Assembly (NCBI GenBank): GCA_019359075.1
Contig: JAHHIB010000060.1
Location: forward strand, 1 to 54,903
DNA: 54,903 nucleotides
DNA from: Kalymmatonema hyalinum WJT4-NPBG1
Lineage (GTDB): Bacteria; Cyanobacteriota; Cyanobacteriia; Cyanobacteriales; Nostocaceae
Direction: 5' to 3'
The notes under the pieces were generated by a model. The model saw only the letters and a program-made list of their open reading frames with translations, did no database searches and had not been told where the DNA came from. Shown piece by piece: positions 8,086 to 16,598 of this stretch. Both the position numbers and the translations under genes were made by a program. Each line of letters opens with the position of its first letter. The stretch's first letter is position 1.

Positions 8086-9366
8086 ATGAAAAGACTTGTC
8101 CCCCCGAAATTAAATAGGTTTGCTACAGCAACGCTGATCAGTTTCTCAATCTTGCTTTTCCTCTGGTTAACTTCACCATTGGCTAAAACACTGGCAAAAC
8201 CAGAGGTTAAAGTTTTTGAACAAGTCTGGCAAACTGTCAACGAAAACTTTTACGATCCAAAACTTAACGGAGTGGACTGGAAAGCAATGCGGCAAAAGTA
8301 TGAACCTCAAGCCGTGCGAACCAAGTCCACTCAAGAAGTTGCTGGTGTTATCAATCAGATGCTTTCGGAATTGCGAACCTCTCACACCCGCTTTTACATT
8401 CCAAATGAGCCAGCATACTACCAGCTTTTGGGAATCTTTCAGGCAAGGAACCCCGAGTTCCAAAAGCAGTTAAAGAAGTTCTTCCCAAAAGGCAAGATTG
8501 AATACAGTGGCATTGGTGCATTCACCAAAGACATTAACGGTAAGACCTTTGTCAGTGGCATTCTCGATGGCAGCCCAGCTGCTAAAACTGGGTTAAAAGT
8601 CGGCGACCAACTCCTCAGCGTAGATAATCGTCCTTACCAACCGATACAATCTTTTACAGGTAAAGCAGGTCAGAAAGTCACGCTGTTGATTCAAAGAACA
8701 CCTGACGCCAACAGCCAAGAAAAAATTGCTGTGACTCCCAAGATGTTCGACGCGTCAACCATGTTTCTAGAGGCGCAGCAAGCCAGTACCCAGGTTATTC
8801 AACGCAACGGCAAGAAAATTGGCTACGTTCATATTTGGTCAAATGCCGCTGAACCAGACCAGGAGAAACTTCGGGAAGACCTGACCTACGGTCGCCTTAG
8901 AGATGCACAAGCGTTGGTTTTGGATTTACGAGATGGCTGGGGTGGAGGAGATATCGGTTATCTCAACATATTCACTGCAAAGGAAGGTCCTAGTGTTACC
9001 ACTGTGCCTCGCAATGGCAAGAGATATACTTATATTTCTCAATGGAAAAAGCCTGTGGTTATGGTCATCAATGAAGGGAGCAGAAGTAGTAAGGAAATTT
9101 TGGCGTATGCCTTCCAGCAACACAAAATAGGACCTGTGGTTGGTTCCAAAACAACAGGAGCAGTGGTTGCTGGTCGTCCTTTTTTGATGCCAGATGGTAG
9201 CTTCCTTTACTTAGCAGTTTCAGATGTGTTTATTAACGAAACACAACGGTTGGAAGGTAAAGGAGTCACGCCAGATATTAACGTTCCATTCTCATTGGAG
9301 TATGCTCAAGGTGCAGACCCGCAAAAAGAGCGAGCAATAGAAGCTGTGCTGGAAAAAGTCAAGTAG
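8086..9366 (+). CDS. S41 family C-terminal-processing peptidase, exported
   Basis: The 426-residue protein has an N-terminal signal or anchor at about 12-32 (LISFSILLFLWLTSPLA). The S41 N-terminal helical region follows (VFEQVWQTVNENFYDPKLNGVDW), then a PDZ domain at about 140-210 (YSGIGAF, GSPAAKTGLKVGDQLLSVD). The protease core contains VLDLRDGWGG, the nucleophile region NEGSRSSKE (about residues 329-337) and GSKTTGA with the general-base Lys near 354. This is the Ser/Lys dyad of CtpA-type enzymes. Cyanobacterial CtpA processes D1, but this is one of several usual paralogues, so the substrate cannot be assigned. GGAAAG lies 10 bp before the ATG. It is predicted to be periplasmic or lumenal. 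Confidence 0.9.
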   Translation: MKRLVPPKLNRFATATLISFSILLFLWLTSPLAKTLAKPEVKVFEQVWQTVNENFYDPKLNGVDWKAMRQKYEPQAVRTKSTQEVAGVINQMLSELRTSHTRFYIPNEPAYYQLLGIFQARNPEFQKQLKKFFPKGKIEYSGIGAFTKDINGKTFVSGILDGSPAAKTGLKVGDQLLSVDNRPYQPIQSFTGKAGQKVTLLIQRTPDANSQEKIAVTPKMFDASTMFLEAQQASTQVIQRNGKKIGYVHIWSNAAEPDQEKLREDLTYGRLRDAQALVLDLRDGWGGGDIGYLNIFTAKEGPSVTTVPRNGKRYTYISQWKKPVVMVINEGSRSSKEILAYAFQQHKIGPVVGSKTTGAVVAGRPFLMPDGSFLYLAVSDVFINETQRLEGKGVTPDINVPFSLEYAQGADPQKERAIEAVLEKVK

Positions 9367-9508
9367 CGCAGTTGTGTATTGAAATCATAGCAAAAGTCTA
9401 TGTTCTAACTCTCTAAGTTAGGCTCAACCTTATGCTTCAATTGATTCGGTTCAACGACAAGTCACAGTTACACCCGGTTGGCTTGTCAATCACAAATTCT
9501 CACTGTGC

Positions 9509-10161
9509 TTAGCGCCTTAATTTACTAGAAAATGCTGTAGCACCAATTCCCAACAACGCAAATACTAAAGACCCCTCTGGGATTGATTTAGCATTTCGCT
9601 GAACCGCAGTCCAAGCTCCCTGAGTTTCGAGGAAATCGAAACTAATGATATTACCAGAAGAATTTTGTTGAGGAATGCTTTGTGTTTGCTCCCAAGTTCC
9701 CTCAGCTAAAAATTCTGTACTTCCCCCACTTATAATTAAAGTCGAAAAAGGTGATTCTTGTGCAGCGTCGTTTTCTTTTAGCTCCCAAGAATTTACGATA
9801 AATGTGCCAAAACGACTACGTATTGATTGTCCTCTGGTTGCTTCGGCGCTATTGGGAACCCACCAGAAAGTTCGACTCAGAAAATCTTCTTTACCCCATT
9901 CCAGACCAGCAACATTTGCAGAAAAGCTATCAACAATGCCGCTTACTGATATTGTCACTGGTGGTCTCCCTGCTGTAACATTAGCTGTCGCTCCAGGTCA
10001 TAACTAAACTCTCCAGTTCCTACTTGCTCACCAGAATCATTGAAAAATTCTAGATCCCAAAAGATAGATGCTGCTTGTACTGGTTTAATTTCTATTGCAG
10101 TTAAGCTTAAAACAACACCCGCACAAGTAGCTGTAATTTTCTTCAATAAAATAGTATTCAT
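9509..10161 (-). pseudogene. PEP-CTERM exported protein, split by a one-base frameshift
   Basis: Two minus-strand frames join into one protein. Frame 1 (ATG at 10161) encodes a signal peptide (MNTILLKKITATCAGVVLSL ... VQA) and ASIFWDLEFFNDSGEQVGTGEFSYD. Frame 2 continues PGATANVTAGRPPVTISVSG and ends in a PEP-CTERM-like tail, SIPEGSLVFALLGIGATAFS followed by KLRR. The shift falls at the G pair 9996-9997 on the plus strand, where a third G would restore one open frame of about 218 codons. PEP-CTERM proteins are exported and sorted by exosortase. The lesion may be a real inactivation or a sequencing or assembly error at a short homopolymer. The tail has PEG in place of PEP. Confidence 0.75.
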
Positions 10162-10224
10162 TCTATTACGATATATGAAGAACTCGTGTCTCACCATACC
10201 ATAAATCAAGGATCATCAATTACT

Positions 10225-10380
10225 CTACCTAGAAATACAATTTTCCCCAAAATAAGCTGCCAAATTATCAATTAAAGGTTGAGGTATCGGAATACGTGAC
10301 AACAGCCGCTTTTGGCGAGTCATTGCTTCTAGTTCTCCTGGGTAGTAAATACGTTGATTGAAGTCGAGGCGGGGAGTCTG
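10225..10380 (-). pseudogene. Short coding-like remnant in the 10210-10700 gap
   Basis: A stop-free minus-strand stretch of 51 codons reads RLDFNQRIYYPGELEAMTRQ, then KRLLSRIPIPQPLIDNLAAY and FGENCISR, ending in TAG at 10225. It has protein-like composition, but a TAA stop lies just upstream (10381-10383). The only ATG (10323) leaves 32 residues. It looks like the 3' end of a lost gene that I do not recognise. The remainder of the gap contains one copy of a 29-bp direct repeat (10391-10419) and an AT-rich upstream region for the next gene. Confidence 0.25.
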
Positions 10381-10390
10381 TTAGAACGAG

Positions 10391-10419
10391 GCGATCGCCC
10401 ACTGCACCTATTGCTCAAA
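10391..10419. repeat. 29-bp direct repeat containing HIP1, copy 1
   Basis: The 29 bases starting with GCGATCGCCCACTGC are repeated exactly at 12625-12653 in the same orientation. The pair brackets the two plus-strand genes 10701-11249 and 11289-12425. Confidence 0.85.
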
Positions 10420-10700
10420 TTCCTCTCGATTCGTTCAAGCCTCCACATCTAGCAGCCAAAATAAAGGTAATTTTTTCCACATAATCCCAAAACTGCATAA
10501 GTTGATTTTCCTTACACCTATTAAGAATACAGAAGGAAAGCAAAATGAGGAGTGCTTAACTTCTGTTCGGCAAATCAAGTCAGGCTTTATGCAGGCAATC
10601 AAATTTCTGTCAATGCATAAGTCCTAATTAGGTCAAATTGCTACCTGGATTTTCCAGGAAAAAAGTCAAAAAAATATCCAAAATACAGGAGTTATTCTAA

Positions 10701-11249
10701 ATGAAATGTAATTTGAATATTTTATTATTGTTATTAAGTTTGCTATGTTCTGTTGGCACTTCTATTAATGCTGCTGTTGCCCAAGAGACTAGTAGCACTA
10801 CCTTATCAACTCAATTGAGCGCTCAACGAGAAAACAGCAATATTTTATTAGCACAAATAGGGACAGAAGAACAAGAAATTCAAGCTTTTTTCAATAGCAA
10901 ATACGACTACTGGGATGCTCGTGTTTTAGCAGATTACTGGGGACAGTCGGTGAGCGATGCCAAGGCTCGAATCGGCAGAAAGATTCTTTGGGGCCCAGAA
11001 AATGTTGCCATCCTAAACCAGTTTCTTGTAGATGCAAGGGTGAACGCTTTACAGTCGGTGAAACCAGCGAAAAACCCTAGCTCCTACAAATTTTTTAGAG
11101 AGTCAAACTATTCCTATGATGATGCAAGAACACTTGCTAGATTTTGGGGCGATCGCTCACCGATGGATGCCAAACTACGCATTGAGCGCAACTTAATTTT
11201 GGGCAATAACGAGATGATTGAACAAGCGTTGCGATATTCTCGCCGTTAG
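10701..11249 (+). CDS. Exported protein with two DAR-LA-W repeats, unknown function
   Basis: The 182-residue protein has a signal peptide at 1-27 (ILLLLLSLLCSVGTSINAAV, cut after AVAQ). The mature part contains two related segments of about 35 residues: YDYWDARVLADYWGQSVSDA ... ILWG and YSYDDARTLARFWGDRSPMD ... LILG. The repeated core is Y-x-Y-x-DAR-x-LA-x-[YF]WG followed by DAK-x-RI-x-R. I do not recognise the family. No catalytic residues stand out, and a small helical periplasmic binding or structural protein is plausible. An aggag-type sequence precedes the ATG. The amidoligase gene starts 40 bp downstream on the same strand, so co-transcription is likely. Confidence 0.7.
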   Translation: MKCNLNILLLLLSLLCSVGTSINAAVAQETSSTTLSTQLSAQRENSNILLAQIGTEEQEIQAFFNSKYDYWDARVLADYWGQSVSDAKARIGRKILWGPENVAILNQFLVDARVNALQSVKPAKNPSSYKFFRESNYSYDDARTLARFWGDRSPMDAKLRIERNLILGNNEMIEQALRYSRR

Positions 11250-11288
11250 ATCTAGCAAGTGCAGGGTGGATGTTATTACAAAACACTT

Positions 11289-12425
11289 ATGTCTTTGAAC
11301 TGGAAAATTGGCTTTGAAATTGAACTGATGTCACCTCGGGGACTCAGCAGACAGGACTTAGCAGAGTTAATAGCCCAACAACATGATGCACAAGTGCGTC
11401 GTGTCTTTCATCCCCAGTCTGAACCAAGTCAGGTTCCGGGAACTCCTTTGTTCCAAAATCTCACTTTGGGGTTTGAGGTTATTGATCAACAGGGGCGTTT
11501 GATTGCAAGATGTGTCGATGATCTCACCCTTCAGGACGACTTGGACAAAACTCAAAAACCCAAACCAGGATGGTATCGAATTGTTAGCGATGATACCAGA
11601 CTTCTGCAACTGGTGAACAGCCAAGCTAACCCTGCTGATTCCCTTACTACAGTCCTCAAGCCAATTGCTAGTTTATTTTCTACCCATGCGGAAGCAGGAC
11701 CAGGGGGGATGGTGCGTGTTGCTGATAATACAGGCAATCCAATTGCGATAGCGAAGCGCTGCTGCAAAGCGCAGATCGCCGCACCCTTACCGGGTGAACG
11801 AGAACGTCCTTGTGAGTTAATTACCCCACCTATTGATACCAATCATGGCGAGCGCCTGGAGGTTCTCTTATCAGCAGCGCGTGCTATTGGCTTCACAATT
11901 CCCGCTGAAGGTGCAACCCACCTGCACTTCGATGGTATCGCCTTATGTTCTGCTAGAGTTTTCGCTAATCTAGTGAATCTCTTATGGACACATGGAGAAA
12001 ATTTAAAACGATTGGTGGGAACTAACTCTAGATGCAGACGTTTGGGAATGTGGGACGAGGAGTTGTTGGTATTGATCAACGAATCGGATTTTTGCGATCT
12101 ATCGTGGTTTGATGCTAAAGCACGTCTTGCCAAACTTGAATTAACAAAATATTGTGACTTTAACCTCAAAAACCTAATTCATCCTATTCCTGATAAATTT
12201 ACCTTTGAAGCTCGTATTTTCCCTTCATTTTTGCACACACAACCTCTTATCGAAGTAGCGGCGTTGATGGAAGCAATCCTACGTTATGCAGCAACGGCAT
12301 CTAACATATCACCCACCGCACCCTTGGAATGGAAATTAGAATCTGTGCAGGAGTTTCTCAAAGCACTCCCAATAAATGAACATTTTCGCTCTGTTTGGTT
12401 GTCTCGTGCTGCTAGCGTTGCCTAA
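11289..12425 (+). CDS. Putative amidoligase (Amidoligase_2 / GCS-like family)
   Basis: The 378-residue protein begins with MSLNWKIGFEIELMSPRG, the E-x-E strand characteristic of the carboxylate-amine ligase fold (glutamine synthetase / gamma-glutamylcysteine ligase relatives). GGMVRV, CELITPPI, THLHFDG and FEARIFPS are further family-type blocks. Such enzymes are expected to form amide or peptide bonds using ATP, for example in peptide tagging or small-peptide synthesis. The start is placed at ATG 11289. An in-frame GTG at 11259 would add ten residues that look non-conserved. About 12 residues near position 160 (IAKRCCKAQI) are encoded by an inserted palindrome (11755-11789). The substrate is unknown. 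Confidence 0.8.
   Translation: MSLNWKIGFEIELMSPRGLSRQDLAELIAQQHDAQVRRVFHPQSEPSQVPGTPLFQNLTLGFEVIDQQGRLIARCVDDLTLQDDLDKTQKPKPGWYRIVSDDTRLLQLVNSQANPADSLTTVLKPIASLFSTHAEAGPGGMVRVADNTGNPIAIAKRCCKAQIAAPLPGERERPCELITPPIDTNHGERLEVLLSAARAIGFTIPAEGATHLHFDGIALCSARVFANLVNLLWTHGENLKRLVGTNSRCRRLGMWDEELLVLINESDFCDLSWFDAKARLAKLELTKYCDFNLKNLIHPIPDKFTFEARIFPSFLHTQPLIEVAALMEAILRYAATASNISPTAPLEWKLESVQEFLKALPINEHFRSVWLSRAASVA
11755..11789. repeat. Palindromic repeat inserted inside the amidoligase gene
   Basis: The imperfect palindrome runs from gcgatagcgaagcgctg to caaagcgcagatcgc and is bounded by HIP1-like half sites. It keeps the reading frame and adds a basic, cysteine-containing segment to the protein. 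It matches the style of small dispersed repeats of Nostocales that insert in coding regions. Confidence 0.6.
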
Positions 12426-12500
12426 TTTTCCGAATAAATAGATAGGCGCAACGCAAATAAATTTATAGCGCTTCTCATCTGAATGAAGTACTAATTTATC

Positions 12501-12653
12501 TGTGTCCATCTGTGTCCATCTGTGTCCATCTGTGGTTCATTATTTCTTTGTGTACCTCACTGCGGGTTCTTACCGCTATATCTATGTGTCACATATGGCG
12601 ATCGCCTCCGGCAGTGCGCTCCCTTGCGATCGCCCACTGCACCTATTGCTCAA
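12501..12653. repeat. Tandem tgtgtccatc units and HIP1-bounded palindrome between the convergent genes
   Basis: Three copies of the 10-mer tgtgtccatc (12501-12530) are followed by tgtggttc. This resembles the right half of the acagataaa-type repeat family seen at 23681, 42042 and 52073. At 12598-12632 two HIP1 octamers face each other around cctccggcagtgcgctcc. The 29 bases at 12625-12653 duplicate 10391-10419. No gene is seen in 12426-12658. Confidence 0.7.
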
Positions 12654-12658
12654 AACAG

Positions 12659-13837
12659 TTACCGATTACCCATTGCAAATGAATCTTGTTTTCTTAAGCT
12701 TTGAATTGTGGCAATTGTATGCTGTGCCACCTTGTCAATTTCCTCAGCAGTATTGAAGCGCCCTATACCAAAGCGTATTGACGCATAAGCTAGCTGTTCC
12801 GTGTGTCCCAGTGCTGTGAGAACATGGGAAGGGGCAGTTGTTGCCGAAGAGCAAGCAGATCCAGAAGACACCGCCATCACTGGTTGCAACCCTAACAGCA
12901 GTGCAGAACCATCTACCCCTTCAACACTAATATTTAGATTTCCCGGTAATCGCTGAGTGGGATGTCCATTGAGATGAATTCCCTCAACCTGAGAAAGTTG
13001 TTCCCACAATCTTTGTCTAAGCTGTGTGAGGCGTTCGGTTTCTGCCACTTGTTCTTGTAAAGCAATCTCCACCGCCTTACCAAATCCTACGATTTGCGGT
13101 GTATACAAAGTACCAGAACGCATTCCCCGTTCATGTCCACCACCATGCTGCTGCGGAGCAAGTTGCACTCTAGGATTACGACGGCGAACGTACAGCGCAC
13201 CAATCCCCTTGGCACCGTAGACTTTATGTGCTGTTAGCGACATTAAATCAATTTTCAGCGCCTGCACGTCTAGGGGTATTTTACCAATAGCTTGTGCTGC
13301 ATCGGTATGGAAAAGGACATTACGTTCCCGGCACATTGCGCCAATTTCTGCCAATGGCTGCAACACACCAATTTCGTTATTAGCAGCCATCACCGAAACC
13401 AGAATAGTCTCGGGACGGAAAGCTTTTTCCAACTCAGTTAAATCAATCAATCCATCTTTTTGGACTGAAAGGAATGTAATTTCAAAACCAAGGGTTTTAA
13501 GATACTTGCAAGGGTCAAGAACTGCGCTATGTTCAGTAGCAACAGTAATAATATGCTGTCCTTTTTGAAAATAGGCTTCAGCAACACCTTTGATAGCTAA
13601 ATTATTCGCTTCTGTCGCGCCACTGGTAAAAACAATTTCTTCTGGCGTTGCGTTAATTGCTGCTGCCAAAATTTCCCGCGTTTGTTTCACAGCAGCTTCC
13701 GCTTCCCAACCGTAAACATGACTGATACTGGAGGGGTTGCCAAAGTGTTCAGTGAAGAAGGGTAGCATAGCAGCAAGTACCCGTTCATCCACAGGTGTAG
13801 TAGCTTGGCAATCTAGGTAGATAGGACGTTGAGACAT
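12659..13837 (-). CDS. iscS: Cysteine desulfurase (IscS/NifS class)
   Basis: The 392-residue PLP enzyme has the family landmarks in order: YLDCQATTPVD at the N-terminus, FTSGATEANNLAIKG, HSAVLDP, HTDAAQAIGK, the PLP-lysine in TAHKVYGAKG (Lys205), RSGT and the catalytic cysteine loop SSGSACSS (Cys329). It removes sulfur from L-cysteine and passes it to Fe-S scaffolds and tRNA thiolation. The group I-type extended cysteine loop supports IscS/NifS rather than SufS. An Nfu-type scaffold is encoded at 29135-29365. The orphan endonuclease-like gene ends 2 bp upstream, so the two are likely co-transcribed. No nif genes are nearby, so a housekeeping role is favoured. Confidence 0.93.
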   Translation of the reverse strand: MSQRPIYLDCQATTPVDERVLAAMLPFFTEHFGNPSSISHVYGWEAEAAVKQTREILAAAINATPEEIVFTSGATEANNLAIKGVAEAYFQKGQHIITVATEHSAVLDPCKYLKTLGFEITFLSVQKDGLIDLTELEKAFRPETILVSVMAANNEIGVLQPLAEIGAMCRERNVLFHTDAAQAIGKIPLDVQALKIDLMSLTAHKVYGAKGIGALYVRRRNPRVQLAPQQHGGGHERGMRSGTLYTPQIVGFGKAVEIALQEQVAETERLTQLRQRLWEQLSQVEGIHLNGHPTQRLPGNLNISVEGVDGSALLLGLQPVMAVSSGSACSSATTAPSHVLTALGHTEQLAYASIRFGIGRFNTAEEIDKVAQHTIATIQSLRKQDSFAMGNR

Positions 13838-13839
13838 AG

Positions 13840-14469
13840 CTATTGGCTGATAATTGTACCCAGTATTTTTAATACAGCAAGCACTTGATATAATTCATTT
13901 CCTCGTCTTAACAGAGTGAATTCATCAGATAAAGCGTACTTTGGTTTATCTTGCTGAGTCAGTTTCAGGAAAATAAAATGGCTACCATTCGATACTAATC
14001 CAAATACAGGTTTTTCTGGATTAGGATTTGCCAGCATATAAGCTAATCCCTGGGGTATTGCTTCTAAAAGAGAAAAACTAGCCCTTTTGGATTCAATAAC
14101 CAACAACCACAACTGCTCTTGCAAAACTAAAACATCTATTCGCCCTCTAATAATTTCTTCTTCATCCTCCAAGGCAATTTCTATAGATTCTTCGGTAGCA
14201 ATAAAAAAAGGTTCACTATAAAACCCTGCTAAATCTAATAAAGGAGACAACACTACCATTTTTACCGCATCCTCTAAGATTGGTAGGCGTTTAACTAATC
14301 TGAGGAAGTTGGTTTTAACTCTGTCTAAATATTGCTTTTCTAAAACTGTGATTTCAGGTAAACCCTCAAACCACTCTGTAAAAAATTCCTCATTCTCCGC
14401 TACTTGCAAACCAAATCTTTCTTCTAAATAGCTAAGAGAGACATTTTGAGCCTGGATGACTTGAACCAT
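13840..14469 (-). CDS. Orphan PD-(D/E)XK protein related to type I restriction R subunit N-terminus
   Basis: The 209-residue protein has a compact PD-(D/E)XK nuclease core. Asp112 lies in RGRIDVLVL, and Glu126-x-Lys128 in LWLLVIESKRAS, followed by a QGLAYMLANPNPEKPVFGLVSNG helix-strand pair seen in HsdR N-terminal-like proteins. There is no helicase domain or partner methylase, so it is not a working restriction system by itself. Many filamentous cyanobacteria carry such stand-alone copies of unknown role. It ends 2 bp before iscS on the same strand. Confidence 0.75.
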   Translation of the reverse strand: MVQVIQAQNVSLSYLEERFGLQVAENEEFFTEWFEGLPEITVLEKQYLDRVKTNFLRLVKRLPILEDAVKMVVLSPLLDLAGFYSEPFFIATEESIEIALEDEEEIIRGRIDVLVLQEQLWLLVIESKRASFSLLEAIPQGLAYMLANPNPEKPVFGLVSNGSHFIFLKLTQQDKPKYALSDEFTLLRRGNELYQVLAVLKILGTIISQ

Positions 14470-14649
14470 CGTTCAATAAACAGAAGTGATATTAACCATT
14501 GTATGGTGAAAATTTCCTAACAAATGGTGAAATGGTAGGTGGTGCAATAGATACGCCATAATTAGGAAATTAGCCTGGGCCGGCAAGCTTTATTTGTAAA
14601 CCTGGGGCTTTACTCGTGTGGCTATTTTAACCTGCTATTTTGACGCAAA

Positions 14650-15504
14650 ATGACTAAAGATATGCAACGGGACTTTGCCAACCGCGATGAGTTGGTAGCC
14701 TACCTCCGCGAACAATTCCCCAAAGCCGCAGGACGCGATGATCACATCAGCGAAACCGTAGGTGGACGCAAAGCCGCTGAGGCAGTACTGCAAAAAGTAG
14801 ACTTGGTACGCTACGCAAAAACACGTAACTTTTTCACAGGTGCTGTAACGCGGCTTTCTCCTTACATTCGCTACGGCGTTCTCAGCTTGCGCGAAATTCG
14901 AGATTACGTTCTTGGGCACGTCAAGTCCCAAGATGATGCAACGAAACTCATTAACGAGTTGGGTTGGCGTGACTACTGGCAGCGGCTATATGTCAAGCTA
15001 GGTGATCGTATTTGGAAAGACCAAGAGGATTACAAAACTGGGTACACCGTCGCTGAATATGCACCTGAGTTACCAGATGACATCAAACAAGGAACCACAG
15101 GACGCGTTTGCATCGACAGCTTCAGCTATGACTTACGAGAAATTGGCTACCTGCACAACCATGCACGGATGTGGATAGCAGCATACATTGTCCATTGGCG
15201 GCGCATTCGTTGGCAAGCGGGAGCAAAGTGGTTTCTCGAACACCTTTTAGACGGTGATCCGGCAAGCAATAATATGTCATGGCAGTGGGTAGCCAGCACC
15301 TTTAGCCACAAACCTTATTTTTTCAACCGCGAAAACTTAGAACGCTATACCGAAGGCGTTTATTGCCGAAAATGTCCCTTGTATGGTAAGTGTGACTTTG
15401 AAGGAAGTTATGAAGAACTAGAAGCGCGCCTTTTTCCTAAAGGGGAATTTACCAAACAATCCAATAGCCAAAGTTGGCAGAAAGGGAAGAAAGGCAAAAG
15501 GTAA
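14650..15504 (+). CDS. Stand-alone FAD-binding domain of photolyase/cryptochrome, with a C-terminal Cys cluster
   Basis: The 284 residues cover only the helical FAD domain of the photolyase/cryptochrome family. Landmarks are TRLSPYIRYGVLSLREI, LGWRDYWQRLY, DSFSYDLREIGYLHNHARMW, GAKWFLEHLLDGDPASNNMS followed by WQW, and TFSHKPYFFN. The N-terminal alpha/beta antenna domain is missing, which is half of a normal 470-residue photolyase. The C-terminus adds CRKCPLYGKC, a possible metal or Fe-S site, and a basic tail. A protein resembling the missing antenna domain is encoded at 21386-21802, with the conflict island between them. The role (repair, light sensing or redox) is unknown. ATG at 14650 or 14662 could start it. 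Confidence 0.85.
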   Translation: MTKDMQRDFANRDELVAYLREQFPKAAGRDDHISETVGGRKAAEAVLQKVDLVRYAKTRNFFTGAVTRLSPYIRYGVLSLREIRDYVLGHVKSQDDATKLINELGWRDYWQRLYVKLGDRIWKDQEDYKTGYTVAEYAPELPDDIKQGTTGRVCIDSFSYDLREIGYLHNHARMWIAAYIVHWRRIRWQAGAKWFLEHLLDGDPASNNMSWQWVASTFSHKPYFFNRENLERYTEGVYCRKCPLYGKCDFEGSYEELEARLFPKGEFTKQSNSQSWQKGKKGKR

Positions 15505-15584
15505 AACGAAACTCAACCGGAAATATGCAATTTGAATGTGTTTTAGTTTATTAGAGTTTATGTTGACTAACCTGACTCAGCACA

Positions 15585-16598
15585 ATGCAGCTAAAGCTAA
15601 AGGGTAAACAGTTCCAACAGTTAAAAGAAGCACTACTCAGTGCGTTTCCTAATCCACCAAAATTGGAACACATGGTTCGCTGCGGATTAGATCAGAATCT
15701 GGACGCGATCGCAACAGGTAACCATAATGACGTTGTATTTGAACTGATTAAATGGGCTGAAACTAATGGAAGTCTGGAAAATCTGCTAATTGCTGCACGT
15801 AATAAAGATTGTGACGGTAATCCCGGTAATCCGGAGTTGAAGAGAATTTATGAAGAACTATTGCCAGGGCAAGCTACAACAAAACAGCCCTATGAATGGC
15901 TGCATCCTTCCAACTTTGACTTGAACGATTTAATTAAAGACTGTTTCAATGAATTAGATGATCGGCAGGGACTTATTGGGTTAGCTGTGCCCTATTACAA
16001 ACATGATTTTCCAGTATACTTCTGTGAGCGTTTGAAAGACAGACTCAATAAAAGTCACATCACAATTATAAGAACCACTGCGCTAAAACCTCAATTCACT
16101 TCTGTAGACACAGTAGTAAAAAAAATAAAAGATAACAAAAATAACCTACAAAAGAGTGATGTTATTTGTCGTATCCTTGTTGATGATCCTTATAACCAAA
16201 ATACAAGTATTACTGACGACTTCTGGCAGAAGATATATGCTGAATTTAAAGATAATAATATTGAACACCGCTTAATCGTAATTATGTTTGGTAGTGAAAA
16301 TAGTATTTTCCCAGAAGGCGTAAATAAGCTAAAGCCTCCACAATTTACAAGAGCAGATGCAAATGATTGGGTTCTTAATGTAACACGTCCTCTTAAATGG
16401 ACACAAAATTGTCAACAGAAATGGAAGGAAATGATGATTAATAACTGTCTAGAAGACCACAATGATTCTCAAAACAGACTTCTGAATATCGGATATGTGT
16501 ATGAACATTTAAACTATACTATTGACCTTTTAAAACAAAAACCTTCAGAAGAAGAGTTTCTCAAGGAACTTCAGCAAAGGATTCAGGCTTATGTCTAA
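15585..16598 (+). CDS. EAD1 - inactive-STAND-like (iSTAND) conflict-system protein
   Basis: Residues 5-90 form an effector-associated domain 1, with the motif AFPNPPKLEHMVRCGLDQNL, then DVVFELIKWAETNG and LLIAARN. It is followed by a linker and a domain at about 105-337. That domain starts with a P-loop-like strand and loop (LIGLAVPYYKHDFPVYF) in which the GxxxxGK[ST] motif is absent, then ICRILVDDPYN and RLIVIMFG as Walker B/sensor-like strands. That is what an inactive STAND NTPase would show. Such proteins pair with MoxR and vWA genes in predicted NTP-dependent immunity or conflict systems. The stop overlaps the MoxR start by 8 bp. EAD1 is strikingly similar to that in the TIR protein at 20640. 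The iSTAND assignment is by pattern, not by search. Confidence 0.8.
   Translation: MQLKLKGKQFQQLKEALLSAFPNPPKLEHMVRCGLDQNLDAIATGNHNDVVFELIKWAETNGSLENLLIAARNKDCDGNPGNPELKRIYEELLPGQATTKQPYEWLHPSNFDLNDLIKDCFNELDDRQGLIGLAVPYYKHDFPVYFCERLKDRLNKSHITIIRTTALKPQFTSVDTVVKKIKDNKNNLQKSDVICRILVDDPYNQNTSITDDFWQKIYAEFKDNNIEHRLIVIMFGSENSIFPEGVNKLKPPQFTRADANDWVLNVTRPLKWTQNCQQKWKEMMINNCLEDHNDSQNRLLNIGYVYEHLNYTIDLLKQKPSEEEFLKELQQRIQAYV

Noticed and set aside
12659-13837. Nitrogen-fixation nifS within a nif cluster
   Set aside because: No other nif genes are in the window; the sequence fits a housekeeping IscS-type desulfurase equally well.
13840-14469. Active type I restriction-modification system
   Set aside because: There is no helicase, specificity or methylase gene nearby, only a stand-alone nuclease-like domain.
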